Below are positions 1 to 11,894 of a stretch of 64,000 nt of DNA, in pieces (the first letter of the stretch is position 1; every line of letters starts with the position of its first letter). The DNA lies in the NCBI GenBank assembly GCA_030674155.1, contig CM060334.1, forward strand, positions 36,640,532 through 36,704,531, in the 5' to 3' direction. The translations under genes and the position numbers were made by a program. This DNA is from Stramonita haemastoma. Lineage: Eukaryota > Mollusca > Gastropoda > Neogastropoda > Muricidae. The notes beneath the pieces were generated by a model. It searched no databases, was not told the DNA's origin, and saw only the letters and a program-made list of their open reading frames with translations.

Positions 1-67
1 GTCCAATGAAACTTTTGTTTTAACCAATAAAATGTTTTCCAGTGACCAATGAAATGGGTTGTTACAG

Positions 68-205
68 AGTGAGGAGGGGGACATCTTCAGTGACACAGAG
101 GACGCAGACAGCATCAGCAAAATGTCGTCCAGTCGTCAGGAACTGCTGCACACAGCACACCTGCCCAAACCCCACGTCCACCCTGACAACGAGCTGAACT
201 CTGAG
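68..205 (+). CDS. Internal coding exon of an unidentified plus-strand gene
   Basis: The exon follows acceptor TTGTTACAG (ends at 67) and ends at donor GAG|GTCAGA (205/206). It is 138 bp, 46 codons, phase 0 at both ends. The peptide is rich in Ser, Asp and Glu at its start (SEEGDIFSDTEDADSISK), then SSSRQELLHTAHLPKP and HPDNELNSE. It reads like a disordered, probably phosphorylated cytoplasmic tail; no fold or catalytic motif is seen. Upstream exons lie outside the window. I do not recognise the family. The frame, splice signals and composition make a real exon likely. Confidence 0.65.
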
Positions 206-427
206 GTCAGACTGCTCTCCCTGTACTCAACTTTATCCTGTAGACCCCAAATCACCTTGTGCTAACTTGACCAACTGCTGCCCTGATAGACTTAGTAAAC
301 TTATATATGATCTATGAAAATATTATGCTACTGGAAGTAAATCCGCAACACATTCACACCTGCTACAAACATATATTCTTTTTTTTTTAAATTCCTTTTT
401 TTATCACCAAATGCTGAAAATGCTATA

Positions 428-708
428 TGTGGCAGGGCGGTAATTAGATTACTTCCCATGCGATGGGAACAGCCAATCGCAGCGTTGTGGATCTAAATTT
501 AGATCAACACCTGTGAATTGTGTGATGTTCTGTATCGTTGGGGGGTGGTCGAAAGCCGTCCTCTGCATGCACTTTGCCCTTAGCGGTAAAATGTAGTATT
601 TATGCAGCCTCTCTTTAGAGGCCACATTCCCACTGTCTGACCGTGCTGTCGTCCTCGCCGAGAAGTTGTACAGAGTCGCGGCAGATCAAATATCTGCACT
701 CTGTTACA
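428..708 (+). repeat. Left LTR of the TRIM element
   Basis: 281 bp, TG...CA ends. It contains a TATTTAT box (about 598-604) followed by CTCTCTTTAGAGG, a possible internal promoter. Confidence 0.8.
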
Positions 709-711
709 AAG

Positions 712-729
712 TGGCGTCGCCGACAGGAT
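712..729 (+). promoter_or_regulatory. Primer-binding site, tRNA-Ser-like
   Basis: TGGCGTCGCCGACAGGAT starts with TGG, the complement of tRNA CCA ends. From memory of eukaryotic tRNA-Ser 3' ends it fits about 15 of 18 positions. The three-base spacing from the LTR is typical of a PBS. Confidence 0.6.
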
Positions 730-821
730 GGAAAGAACTTAGGGCTACTGATTTGAGCGTCAAATACGCTGGTCAGTACCCACTGTGCCTCGGGACGCGG
801 CACAAAGTCAGCGGTGGTGGA

Positions 822-1102
822 TGTGGCAGGGCGGTAATTAGATTACTTCCCATGCGATGGGAACAGCCAATCGCAGCGTTGTGGATCTAAATTTAGATCA
901 ACACCTGTGAATTGTGTGATGTTCTGTATCGTTGGGGGTTGGTCGAAAGCCGTCCTCTGCATGCACTTTGCCCTTAGCGGTAAAATGTAGTATTTATGCA
1001 GCCTCTCTTTAGAGGCCACATTCCCACTGTCTGACCGTGCTGTCGTCCTCGCCGAGAAGTTGTACAGAGTCGCGGCAGATCAAATATCTGCACTCTGTTA
1101 CA
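822..1102 (+). repeat. Right LTR of the TRIM element
   Basis: Same length as the left LTR and nearly identical to it; the visible difference is in the GTTGGGGG run (GGGGGGTGG against GGGGGTTGG). Confidence 0.8.
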
Positions 1103-1620
1103 TATAAAAAAAAAAAAAAAGAATAAATAAAATAATTTTAAAAATCCCAAAGACGTTACATCAGTATGTCCAAAACAGTTGTTGTTTTTTTTCCATATGT
1201 AGTAGCTGGTACGGGAGGGAACAAAATCAAAGTCAGCAAGGAGAGGATCATTGTTCATAACTTTTGGTCATAGCTCCTAAGTCGTGATTGACTTCAGACA
1301 TATCTCCCTTCAAAATTTCTTCAGGAGTTTAAACCTCCAGAACACATTTACCATCAATATTATGTCTGCAAGTAAATTCTAGAAGTTGTAAAGGTTTTCC
1401 ATGCGCTAATGTCCCCACAAAAATTTGCGAAAAAAAGCTTTATTTTGAAAATTCACCGTGGCTAAACAACACAGTCAAGTCTGTTTAAACAGCATTCAAA
1501 ATGGCGTCCAACGACTTCCCTTCTGGAAAACTGTCCTGTCGCATTTGGATTGTGGGATATGTGACAGTGAAATGGTTGACCTACTACCAGCGGTCGTTCT
1601 TGGTTGATCCAATATTTTGA

Positions 1621-4600
1621 GATTGAAGTCATATCAATCAGTCATGGTTGATCCAGACTGTATTTACACAAGCCCCCAGCAAATCCCATCATTACAGCTG
1701 AAAAATGGCAGTTTTTCGGTCTTTTCACTTCTTTATTACTCTGCTTCCTTTGTACTGATTAAAAAATCTTTATGTATTAAAATAAAGTTTGGTCTTTTCT
1801 CTTTTGATTAAGTGCATTTTTATTTCTGTGGCTGATCTGTCACGAATACGTGAAGTGCGTGAATGAGGTATGTGTTCCGCTAAAAAAAAACCGCTGCGCG
1901 GCCGCCATTTTCGCAAGACATGCCCACTTTAAGTTTGATGAGTATTCACGATAAACAATCAACCGTGCTATATCAGGTATCATCGTGTTCAGTATTTATT
2001 GTAGAATACTAAAATGAGTAAAAGTTAATTTGTTTATGGACAGTTTTTGCAAAAATCCAGGTTTTTTGGCGGTACACGATCTTCGTCGGCAAGTTCTAAA
2101 GAACCTGTTGTTTAAAATAGTCAATACTGAAGGCGAAAATCAAACAAGACCATCTATTGGTTCTAATTTGGAAATGGGTTAATGTATTCATGGGCTGTCT
2201 TACATACACAAATCTGGGAAAGATCGGGAACATGGAGGCAAGAACGAACCAACGCAGCAAACCGACTATGTCGAAAATCAACGATTTTCTCGATTTAGTG
2301 GGTAAATATGATAAATCTGTGATTGTAGATCATTAATGTTATTGTTTATTTAAACACAGGTCACGTAGTTTGCTAAATTTTTTATTAGGTCATTAAAAAC
2401 GAAGACATTGAAAAGGGTAGATACGATCGTCTTCAACTTTCGGGCATGTGCAAACCGGAAAGAAGAAAACATGCCCGATTTCCTTGGATATTTTCACGAA
2501 ATTACTTCTTAAATTTATGATGCCTATAAAATCGGATAGTTTGAACACACTTTTATTCAAACTTTTTTTTTTTAAGGTCGTATAGTGAAATAGGTGTGTT
2601 ATTGTACCTTTTATTGAATGACTGGTCTAACCAAGATGAGGTAATCCCAAGATATGATTCACTTTTTGTGAAGCAAACATCGGTTGTTGCCTCTGGCTTT
2701 GGTTTTTTTTTTTTTAACCAGTTTAGGTCCGGTTTCATTTATGATTGTTACAGTTTGTTACAGTTTTCATTTTTGTGGAGGGAGGGGGGTTGCACGACTT
2801 GGAATATTTTATGCAACCTTAGTAGTAAATCACTAAATGCCATATCAGTGTTTGAATGAATTTCTTTTTTAGTGACTTGAACTTAACTAAAGCAGGTTTA
2901 GTTTCAGAACAGTAGTACCACAAGTAAGCTTGCTCTTTGTGATTTATGCACACAGAACTGTATCTAATAGCCATACAGTCTTTTTTTTTTCATTTTCCCT
3001 AATCATTTTCCTTTTCAGAGTTTCCATTATGTTTTTGTTTTGTTTTAACTCATTTGAGGGTTCACTATCTTTACTACTTGAATTAGTACTTTAGTTTTAT
3101 GTTGTTGATTGGTTTTATACTATCTAGAAATATAAAAAAAAAAAAAAAAAAAAAAAGAGCAGAATCCATTAATCTTTTTAATTTTGATTTTAAGAAACGG
3201 TGAGCTCCCCAAACCTTGATATCAACCTGTCTCTGTCCTTTACCACCCGTCTGTAAGTGAGCATATGTCAAGCTTGTTCTGGGATTATTATATATTACAA
3301 CATATTCAAAATATGCAATGTAAAAGTAATTTACTATTAAAATATAAGTTAGAATGATTGTTGCTTATTTTCTAAGCATATTTTGATTTTTTTTTAAAAT
3401 TGATATTTCATAACATTTCTCTAGAATGTTCACCATATTTTTGGGCACTTGATGGCCATTTTGAATCCAAAGTTACATTATGTAATGGATGAAAAAATTC
3501 AACAAATGCATTTTTAATAGCATATACAACCATGTTTTACATCACCAAATTTCAAGTCAATCTCACTACAGGTTCAAAAGTTATTGACAAAAAATCTGCG
3601 TACTGTATTTTGGTCCGTCGCAGGGCATTTTAAGGTTTTTAGCAAAATCAGACCCCAATATTTAAAAATTTGGTATAGTACAGTGCTAGAAAAAATTGAG
3701 CATAGTCTATATGAACATATCTTTTGAACAATGTAAAAGAGTAACCATAAGATACCATCTTATCCTTCCTTTTGGACCTTAAACATGGCCAATCATGCAA
3801 TTTAAGCAGACTGCCAATCGCACAATTAGGCATTTGCAACATAGTATATCTTTTTTTCCCTTCACGATAGAGTTGATGTTTCTTGTAGGGATCATCAGTG
3901 TTAAAGACATTGTATAATATAGAAATGTGCAGGAATGTGATTACAGTGCTTTGCACAATAGGCCCTTTCAAAGTATGGCTTTGATATTGTGAAAACACCT
4001 GGAAAATGTTATGTCATCTTTGGACATCAATAACTTTTGAAAGAATAAAAGTAGAGACTTTTTTTTTTGGTATTGTGTGTGGGGGTTTTTTGTTTGTTTT
4101 AAAAAGTTCTTTTCAAAAATACCAGTTTCATGCATGTGTATGCTTTAAAAAAAAAAGTTTGTCTGCTGCTACTTACAGGTATGCCTACCATCCCAGAGAT
4201 ACTGTACTGTACTCTAGAAGTTATTTTTGACAGAGTATCCTGGAAATCCTTTTTTTTTTTTCGTACCTCTCAGAAAGTGAAAATCTCGGTATCAAATTTT
4301 TGGAGCCAAATTGTGTCAAGTGTTTTGTATCCGCTTCCAATGGCAGTATGTGTGTGCAGTAGCTGATGACAATGTGCAAAGACCTGATTTTGTAATCCTA
4401 GGGCTAATATGAATCCTTTTTTTTCCATGATATGAAAAAAAAGGCATCAAAGAGGAAAGCTTGTGATGATGCATGTAACAGGATGCCTACCGTACAACTT
4501 TTTACAGAAAATTAGTTTAACCAGTTCCCTCCCAGGAAAAATGGCTCTTCCCAGTGCCAGAGATTTTTAGTTTCAAGGGTAATTATTAACACACAAAAAT

Positions 4601-4870
4601 ATGGCATGTAAACTACTTCAGATATAATTCTTTTTAAGGAAAATGAATGCAGAAACTGAATCTTTATTCAGATCTTTAAAATCCTGATTACTTAATATTA
4701 TATAACATGCCTAATGAGAAAGTATCATGCATATAAATTTTTGCCTGACACAAACTAAATTTATTTGTCAAATATATATAATGCAAGTTAAACCACATAA
4801 AAGTGATAGTTTAGTCTTTGGAGATCTTCTTTACAAATCTGATCTAATCCACATGCACACATTTCAATAT
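1621..4870. other. Intron of the plus-strand gene, no gene seen
   Basis: AT-rich sequence with many T and A homopolymers. No exon with convincing splice sites and no recognisable transposon protein was found. A GC-rich patch GCTGCGCGGCCGCCATTTT at about 1892-1910 is the only compositional outlier. Confidence 0.4.
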
Positions 4871-4874
4871 AATA

Positions 4875-5156
4875 AATTCATCTTTTCTGGCCCTGCTTAC
4901 TTGGCCCCTCCCCTCCTGCCTACTCTTGATTCCTTCTCTTCACCACCCCTCTCCCCACATCCTTCAGATGAGACTATAAAGCAAGGTCCTGTATGCAAAT
5001 ACATGCAGAAGATCATGTGCACACTCTGAGACCTGTTTTGCTTTTCAGAAGAGTAAGCCATTGTGGCATTGGCAACAGATGACAAAAGTGCATACACACA
5101 GGAACAGGATGTTAAAAAGCATATGAGTGCTTATTCTATTGTCCTGGAAGCAAAAT
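4875..5156 (+). mobile_element. SINE-A copy, diverged
   Basis: It carries the family core: CAGATGAGACTATAAA, AAGGTCCTGTATGC, GCAGAAGATCATGTGCACAC, then AAAAGCATATGAGTGCTTAT and TGTCCTGGAAG near its 3' end. The tRNA-like head is not clear. Confidence 0.6.
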
Positions 5157-5360
5157 AGGAAAACAAAACACCAAGTGTATCACCCCTCCCCTTATTTTCT
5201 ACTGCCTCAGACCTTGACCGACTTTTGTTGGCGATGTGTGAGCGGAGTTTGTAATGTGATTAACTGAAGGCATTCTTAGTGTCACTTTATTTATGCACTG
5301 ACTGATTCAATGTCAGAGGGTGATTCAGCTTTGGTCTTTTTCTGGTTTTGTCATCAACAG

Positions 5361-5458
5361 GCACACAAGGACAGTTCTATGAAGATTGGGAACAAAATGG
5401 AATTGGAGATGAAAGATGTGCTGAAGCAGAGCTGACCACACACCATTGGACTGTGCAG
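5361..5458 (+). CDS. Second exon of the unidentified plus-strand gene, frame uncertain
   Basis: The acceptor is TCATCAACAG (ends 5360) and the donor is GTGCAG|GTGAGA (5458/5459). The exon is 98 bp, so the frame changes across it. Joined in phase 0 to the exon at 68-205, it reads AHKDSSMKIGNKMELEMKD then VLKQS and stops at TGA 5433-5435. Read two bases later, the whole exon is open (TQGQFYEDWEQNGIG...), ends in phase 0 and joins the open frame of the exon at 14619. Either the gene ends here and the last exon is 3' UTR, or an unseen exon or alternative splice supplies the other phase. Both frames look protein-like. Confidence 0.55.
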
Positions 5459-5519
5459 GTGAGATTAAAAACTTGCTGTTAAAGGCAGTAGTAACCACAC
5501 CTCATTGGATTGCATCCGT

Positions 5520-6140
5520 AACCCTCTGCTCTCCTTGTAGACTTAGAGGTATAAAGTGGAAATACTTTGCCAAGGGAATTAAATCTGCAATTTATTTACA
5601 CCCACAGCAAACATACATTTATCAATAATAAAATTCCTTGTTTTTTCTCACCAAATGCATACAAATGCTATTAAAAAAAATTCTAATGAGATCACTACAC
5701 CCAAAACTTTAATAGTTGTCCATATAATTATGTAGTGACTAGTAAAGGAGGGAAAAGGTCAAAGTCAGCGAGCAGAGGATCATAGTTCATAACCCGGTCA
5801 TAGCTCATAACAAGGTCGCATTTGACTTTATGTTTGTCTCTTTTCAAACATTTTTCACAAGTTTAAACCTCCAAAACACATTTACCATCAATATTATGTC
5901 TGAAAATAAATTCTAGAAGTTCTAATGATTCGCGATGTGCCAATGTCCCCACACAAAAAAAACATGCAAAAAAAAAGCTTTTGAAAATTCACAGTAGTTA
6001 AACACCTTGGGTTAGCCCTCTGAAAGCCACATCTAAAATGGCTTCCAAGGCCTTCCCATCCGGAAGAGCTTCCGGTGGCAGTGGCATTGTCAATATGCGA
6101 AAGTTGACCTACTACCGGTAGTCAGTCTTAGTTGGTCAGG
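5520..6140 (+). repeat. Dispersed repeat, copy 2 (empty-site paralogue of the TRIM)
   Basis: It is homologous to the DNA on both sides of the TRIM. It shares CACCAAATGC...AAATGCTAT, followed directly by an A-run with no insertion. Confidence 0.6.
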
Positions 6141-7419
6141 TGTTTGTCGCAAATGCAAATATCTCACCAATAGAACCTCAGAGCTCTAGCTGAAGAACAA
6201 AAAAAAAAAAAAAAGAATAGTGGAAGCCAGCTTTTCTCTGGCCTCAGCTGTGGAGTCATTATACATTATTTCCGCATCACAAAATCGCTGTAGTCTGGTA
6301 GGTTGGTCAGTGCATGAGTATGGGGGAGGAGGTGGATGTATTCAGGTGTGGTTACCTGCCCCTCTTTGTCTGCATAATGGGTGTCTTTTTATTTGGTTGT
6401 AGTTGTTAAGTGGGTATCTGTGACTTTATACAGGGAATGCAGCCAGTTTGTTTGTTTTTTTAGTCTACAGAAAAAACTTTTTTAAAATCTGCACTAAGCA
6501 GACAAAATGTCCCTTAGCTCTAACCCCCACCCTATTGAAAAAAAAAAAAAAACCCAGAGGAAAGTACCTGTAGAATTCTTAACTGAACTTTGAATAAGGC
6601 CAGACATGGAAACCATTTTTGAAATAAAATTATTTGGTATCAAAGTGGCAAAAATAGGTGAAACTCTTCATGGACTGGTTGCCATGAAAATCATAAATGC
6701 TTCATAATGGCTGAGAGACCAAAACTTAAAAGTCATTTTTCCAAACACGCAGATAAACTTTTTTATTCCCCTCCTTTTTTGCTGTTGATTCATTAGATGC
6801 CAAGCTCACTTTTTAGTTGGGCCTCCATTTTTCCAAATTTTTAACCAAAATAACCCCCAGCTCTAATTTTCTTAAAAATTGACAAAGCTGCCATATTTGT
6901 CCAAACTAAAAATTGTTTATGGACAAAAGGCAGTTGACATTATAAATTATCCCTTCTTTCATGAATAGGCAAATTTAAATCATCACTTGCACTCAGAAAA
7001 CAACTTGTTTTTTGAAAAAGAAATGTTGGATGAAAAAAAGAAGAAAAACACTTAAATGTCAGGGAAATACACAAATTGCACAGGCACCCTTTCCCCCTCC
7101 CTTTTTTTCGGAGGGGGGAGGGGGAGAACCATGTCTGGCCTTCAACTGCAGTATCATAGAACACAGGGGCTTAACTGTGTATATATCTGATGTCATAAGG
7201 GAATGTAACTACACAATAGATTGGACCCTTTTTTTGTAGACCAAAGTGGACATTTACTACTAGTTCTCATTTTAGGAAAAAATAATTTTTTAAAATCTTT
7301 GAATCAAAACTGAAGTCCGTGAAGAATAGCCTCACCATTGAGGGAATGGTAGACCTCACCAGTGAGTGAGCATACCTTATTATTGAGGGAATGGTACACC
7401 TCATCAGTGAGTGTCAGAC

Positions 7420-7765
7420 ACTATAACCCAAGTGGTTACTGTTCAGCTTAAATGCCATGGGTCCTTGAAGTTGTGGGTTACAATCTCGGCAGCATCTGAC
7501 AAATTAAGGGTGGGGATTTAAGTGCAGACCTGCTTGTGCCATAATTCCCTTTGTGTATATATATACACATGCAGAAGATCAATTATACATGTTAAAGATC
7601 CTGTAATTCATGTCAGTGTTCAGTGGGTTTTAGAAACATAAACATACCCAGCATACATGTTGGAGTTGGAATGTGGCTACCTTCATGGTGGGCCAATAAC
7701 CGGTTGCATGCATAAAATCTCACCATTGGTGAACCTCAGAACTCTACCTGAGGAACAGAGGGGGG
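7420..7765 (+). mobile_element. SINE-B copy
   Basis: A degraded tRNA-like head (TGGTTACTG... GTGGGTTACAATCTCGGCAG) is followed by GTGTATATATATACACATGC, AACATACCCAGCATACATG and the 3' segment CTCACCATTGGTGAACCTCA then GAACTCTACCTGAGG. The same blocks recur near 28.1, 46.5, 47.3, 56.6, 59.6 and 62.6 kb. Confidence 0.65.
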
Positions 7766-7906
7766 GAAATCAGTAAGTGATGTGTAACCTCATCAGTGAG
7801 AAGTTGTAATAAAGATGAAGTTTCATTAGTGAGGGAATTTTTTTTATCTATTCATGCAATGATTTATCATTTTGGTACATTAGAAGCCAAACAGATTATC
7901 TCCAAA

Positions 7907-7932
7907 TTTGGGGGGGGGGGGGGGGGGGGGGG
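7907..7932 (+). repeat. Poly(G) tract
   Basis: Uninterrupted G-run of about 24-26 bases; copy number is unreliable in most assemblies. Confidence 0.8.
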
Positions 7933-8424
7933 TGCATCTTGTTTTCTTAGTCTGACCAATAGCTCTAAACCTGGTGATTTGATTTTACATAACTGTAGAG
8001 ATAAAGGGATAATATTTGGCACAGAGCAAAACTACCTACGGGTTTGGAGCCACGACTGAATATGTGGTGTTGACCCTGTCTCTCAGAGTACAGGAGTAGG
8101 AGAAAAAAAGGGGCAAGTTAATGCTGTACACTTGGGTGATTCTCTGCCTTGCTGTAATAAGATGACGAGATATTACGTTCATGCCACAGCTGGTTAGGGG
8201 GGTGGTAGTTCGCTGTGCCTCAACTAACAGAGCAAGATGTGACCTGTAAGCTAGGCCAAAGCTGCTTAAAAGAAAGGTGCTCAGCACCTTGTGTGCTTGA
8301 ACCGCCTTTAGTGAAAGGGTAAAAAAAAATGTATGCCTTAGCAGATCTACTGCAGGTATTCTGGTTTGTCTCAAATTTTGAACCTTCATCGCAAGGCAGT
8401 TTTCATGCAAGGAATGACTATTTG

Positions 8425-8515
8425 TGACGCTCCGCCACGAAATGAGTTGCTTAGCACATTACCCAATTTTGCGCTAGGAGCCATTAAAGGCAGATGGGGG
8501 GGGGGGTCAAGTTGT
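8425..8515 (+). repeat. Dispersed repeat H, forward copy
   Basis: TGTGACGCTCCGCCACGAAA, GAGTTGCTTAGCACA and GCCATTAAAGGCAGATGGGG recur in reverse orientation at 54970-55055 with few changes. Confidence 0.65.
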
Positions 8516-9509
8516 CAATTTTAAGATTTTGATCGATTATTAAACTATACGTGTTATTTTACCTTGTAATGAAATATCAAGGCATAATTTTTATTCCTTA
8601 TGCTTTTAAATGTGTTTTAAAAATACCCAAGCCCTCATTCTGACAACCTGTTAGGAAAATAAACAGGCCCGTTTCTCATTTTGTCACATCCTGCAGTCTA
8701 TCATTTCAATTTGTAATAACTTTGCACAGAATTTTCCGATTTTCAGTCTGTTTTTGCATTGAATAGCCTTTGTATTGGAAACTAATATGTCAATAACTAA
8801 AAATTGACCTCTGGTGCAATGCGACTCCTTATGTGGTGGATCGTCACATTTTTGTAAATGTGTCTTTTTGTTTGATGCTGTTAATAGCACTTGTACATTA
8901 CTACTGGAACTTAAACCAGTGTGGGTTTTGTCACCGTGGAAGCACTCGTGTGCTTTTTGCTTTCATTTGAAAACTACAAGGGGGATTTTTCCCCAAACCA
9001 CCATTTTGGAGATAGTCTTGTTTGGCTCTAATGTAGCGATTTATGGGTTTGCTTTATTCACGTGTGAGGAATCATTTGATGTAATCATGTATTTTGATTT
9101 GTTCACCAGTGTGGGACTGCAAGTTTCCCCATAGAAAGTGTTTTGTGCTTATATCTGAATGTCACGGCATCATGATGACTGGCTTCAGGCAACTGCTGAC
9201 CCTGTACTCCATCTCAGCTGAAAGGTGGGTAATAGATAATGAAAGGTAGAAAGAGGAGGCTTTGATTCTAAGTTGGTCAGGACCTGTGCATTGAAAACTG
9301 TAGGTTATCAGAGCAGTGCAGATGTGTGGCCTGGTTGGACTGGGTCATGACCTGGCTTACGTATTAGGAATAAGGGCACTTTCCAGTAAACTGAGACCAG
9401 TTTATTTTTCAAACTTTCACTGCAGTCAAATCTGTTCATTTTTTCAAAGTATTCAACCCCTCTCGCTACACTTTTGCATTCACTCAAATCTTTTTTAGAA
9501 AGGCCGATC

Positions 9510-11094
9510 TCATGGGTGATTTTCTATCCATTTTAGATGGATTTTATTTTTTTTCTTTTTTTTAAAAGAAATATTAGATCCAAGACTTATGAATCCTTTT
9601 GCAAATGACCAAAATGACAAATTGTGACAAACTTATTGAAAAATCCATGAAAGTCAAGGCTTGTCTATCGAAAGTTTCTATTAAAATTTTTGTGGGGAAA
9701 AAAAGGCTCAAGTGCATGTGAGTGCATGGAGCAGACGACCAAGTCTCCAAGGGAGGTAAATATTCGTTTAGCACATGCGCAGTAGGTCTCTGAAATTGGT
9801 CTGATTTTTGTCATTCAGGGTTCAAAACAACATAGAAAGGCAGGCAAAAACTAAGGATTAAATCCTGTGTGATAGATGAAAGCAGAGCTCAGAGGCTACA
9901 TTAAAGAAGTAGCAACAAAACAAGTGTTTTTGCTGTGATGTGATAAAACACATTGACCTACAGGGGAGGGAGGGAGGGCAGCAAGGGTTTGAAGCAGAAG
10001 CCAACTTCCATGAGTAGATTTGACACTTTGTTTGGACTCTAGTTGCTACAAAACAGATAACAAAATTTGATGCATCTGGTGCCTGTCACTCAAGCTTAAG
10101 GTGAAATCTATGTGCTGGATTTGTAAAACATGATCAACGCAAGTGAATATTATTCTTTCGGTTTCCGCATACAGTTATTTCATCTTGAGTGCAGCATTAT
10201 TTTTTCTAGTATTTATCGGTAGATGCGGTATCCAACTTTATTAAGAGATAGTTATAAACCTTGCAAAAAAATTTTCACTACATAAATTTAAACTTGTATA
10301 TTTTAAACTTATTTATCTATATATTTTTACAAACTTTTTTTAACCAATTCCAGTATAAACTTACCATAGGCCTATAGCATGACCATAACAGTTCAAGATT
10401 AACTCAGATGTTATGCTTAAATTATTTAAGTCAAATGATCTCTCATCTCACAACACACACACATGCATTGCTTATTCAGCACACCATCTGAGGGAGATAG
10501 AGTCATGCATGTATATTTGCAAATTCCGTTGGGTGACAATATATGATAGAGCATAGATAGCATGATGAGTAGGCTATAAATGTAATACTGCATTATCACA
10601 TCTTGAATTTATTAAGCTCGTATAAAGGCCTTTGAATTTTATACGGGGAAAAGGTCTTTAGGCACATGCTCACAATCCTATATGTTTTTAAAGGCTTTCT
10701 TCTCAGGCTCACACATTAATGCTGCCAGCACTTTTTACCTTGACAGTAAAGGGGTTTTAGATATTATTTTCAATTCTGGAGATAATTTGCCTAAATTTTA
10801 AGAACATGCTTCAGGGGTCTCTGAGCCCTGCTTTTTAGGAGGGGGTGGTGTCGCACCTCTCCCTTAAACTCGTCCGCTGTAATATGCTTAATTTTTAGTG
10901 TAAATGGTTAGTTAAATGGCTTTGAGAGCTACAGGTATTCACTTATAGCCTAAAGACATCTGGTTTTTTTGCTATGAAGTAGGATTATTTGGCAAACACT
11001 ACAATTTAGGTGCTAGCTATGGTAAAAAAAAAAAAAAAGAATTAAAGAAAGACTGAAGTTTAGTATTGGGAATTTTTTGGAAAATCACCCCTGC
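9510..11094 (+). mobile_element. TIR element, long copy (1.6 kb)
   Basis: The ends are TCATGGGTGATTTTC (9510-9524) and GAAAATCACCCCTGC (11080-11094), an imperfect 15-bp terminal inverted repeat. GATC is duplicated at 9506-9509 and 11095-11098. Internal blocks (AAGGGAGGTAAATATTCG, CACATGCGCAGTAGG near 9750-9785; AGCCCTGCTTTTTAGGAGGG near 10830) recur inverted in the 700-bp element at 16045. No transposase frame is visible, so it is non-autonomous. Confidence 0.7.
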
Positions 11095-11117
11095 GATCTA
11101 TAGGCCTCTCTTGTGTC

Positions 11118-11880
11118 TTGTGTCTTAGGCCTCTCTTGTGTCACATCGGAAAACCGCTATTCCCAAGGCTGCTCGGTAGAACTTGGAGACTCCCTACCAG
11201 GGACTTTTTCAGTGTTCATTTGGGCAGCTGCTTAAAACGTCAGGTCAGACAAAATATTGTCTCTATAGAACTCTCCCGTGACTTTCAGTCCTTGCAGCAC
11301 AGCTCCCTTCGTGTTAAAAAAGGAAATACCTTTTGAGACTGCTAGAGTCAAGCGATTTGGGACTGATAATCTTTCCGAGTCCGTGCTAAGTGAAAATGCA
11401 TTGCCAGTGTTGATTCTAGGGTGCGCCCTTGCGGGATTCCCGCATTTTTTTTCAACTTTGCCGCAAAATAATGTGACCAGTGCGTCCTAACGGACGCAAA
11501 AAAACTGTGCATAGCGCATATTTGAACAAACAGTGCACCCCCGCAACTGCCGTTTATATAGTTTCTTAATAGCGCTACATGCGTTGGTCATTACATTGAT
11601 ACCCCAGGGACAGCAGGATGCCCTGATTAGCACCTACAGTCATCACAGTCGTCACGAAGCGGCTGGTCTGACGTCATTTTCCTACTCAGTTATGTCATTA
11701 CGTCATTTTTCAAAGGAGCCGTGTACTCCTGAAACAAGTCATTGTGACAGATCAATAGTGAAGAAGCCTTGTCCCAGCAAGGTTCAAAGCTGGCATACCA
11801 AAGAGTTTTCAAGGCGGTTTTTCAGATCTGGCTAGACAAGTAGCCCGTACTTGGCAACAATAATGATGGCATAGGGTAGA
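11118..11880. other. Intron, no gene recognised
   Basis: Moderately GC-balanced sequence with several modest open stretches but no splice-bounded exon or known protein motif that I can support. Confidence 0.35.
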
Positions 11881-11894
11881 CTATAGGCTGGATA

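Larger units (their letters stand above)
428..1102 (+). mobile_element. TRIM-like miniature LTR retroelement
   Basis: Two direct repeats of 281 bp (428-708 and 822-1102), both starting TGTGGC and ending TTACA, flank only 113 bp of internal DNA. The copies differ by one visible base, so the insertion is young. A 4-bp TATA target duplication sits at 424-427 and 1103-1106. Three bases after the left LTR is a tRNA-type primer-binding site (712-729). A weak purine stretch (GGTGGTGGA) precedes the right LTR. There is no gag or pol, so it must move with enzymes supplied in trans. The related repeat at about 5640-5670 lacks the insertion and serves as a paralogous empty site. Confidence 0.85.
226..1620 (+). 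repeat. Dispersed repeat, copy 1, split by the TRIM element
   Basis: The parts outside 428-1102 resemble 5520-6140, including GTTTAAACCTCCAGAACACA and the CATTTACCATCAATATTATG stretch. No open frame or terminal repeats are evident. It directly follows the exon at 68-205, as copy 2 follows the exon at 5361-5458. Confidence 0.6.

Noticed and set aside
666..890. Plus-strand open frame spanning the TRIM interior
   Set aside because: It crosses LTR, PBS and interior and shows no gag or pol similarity.
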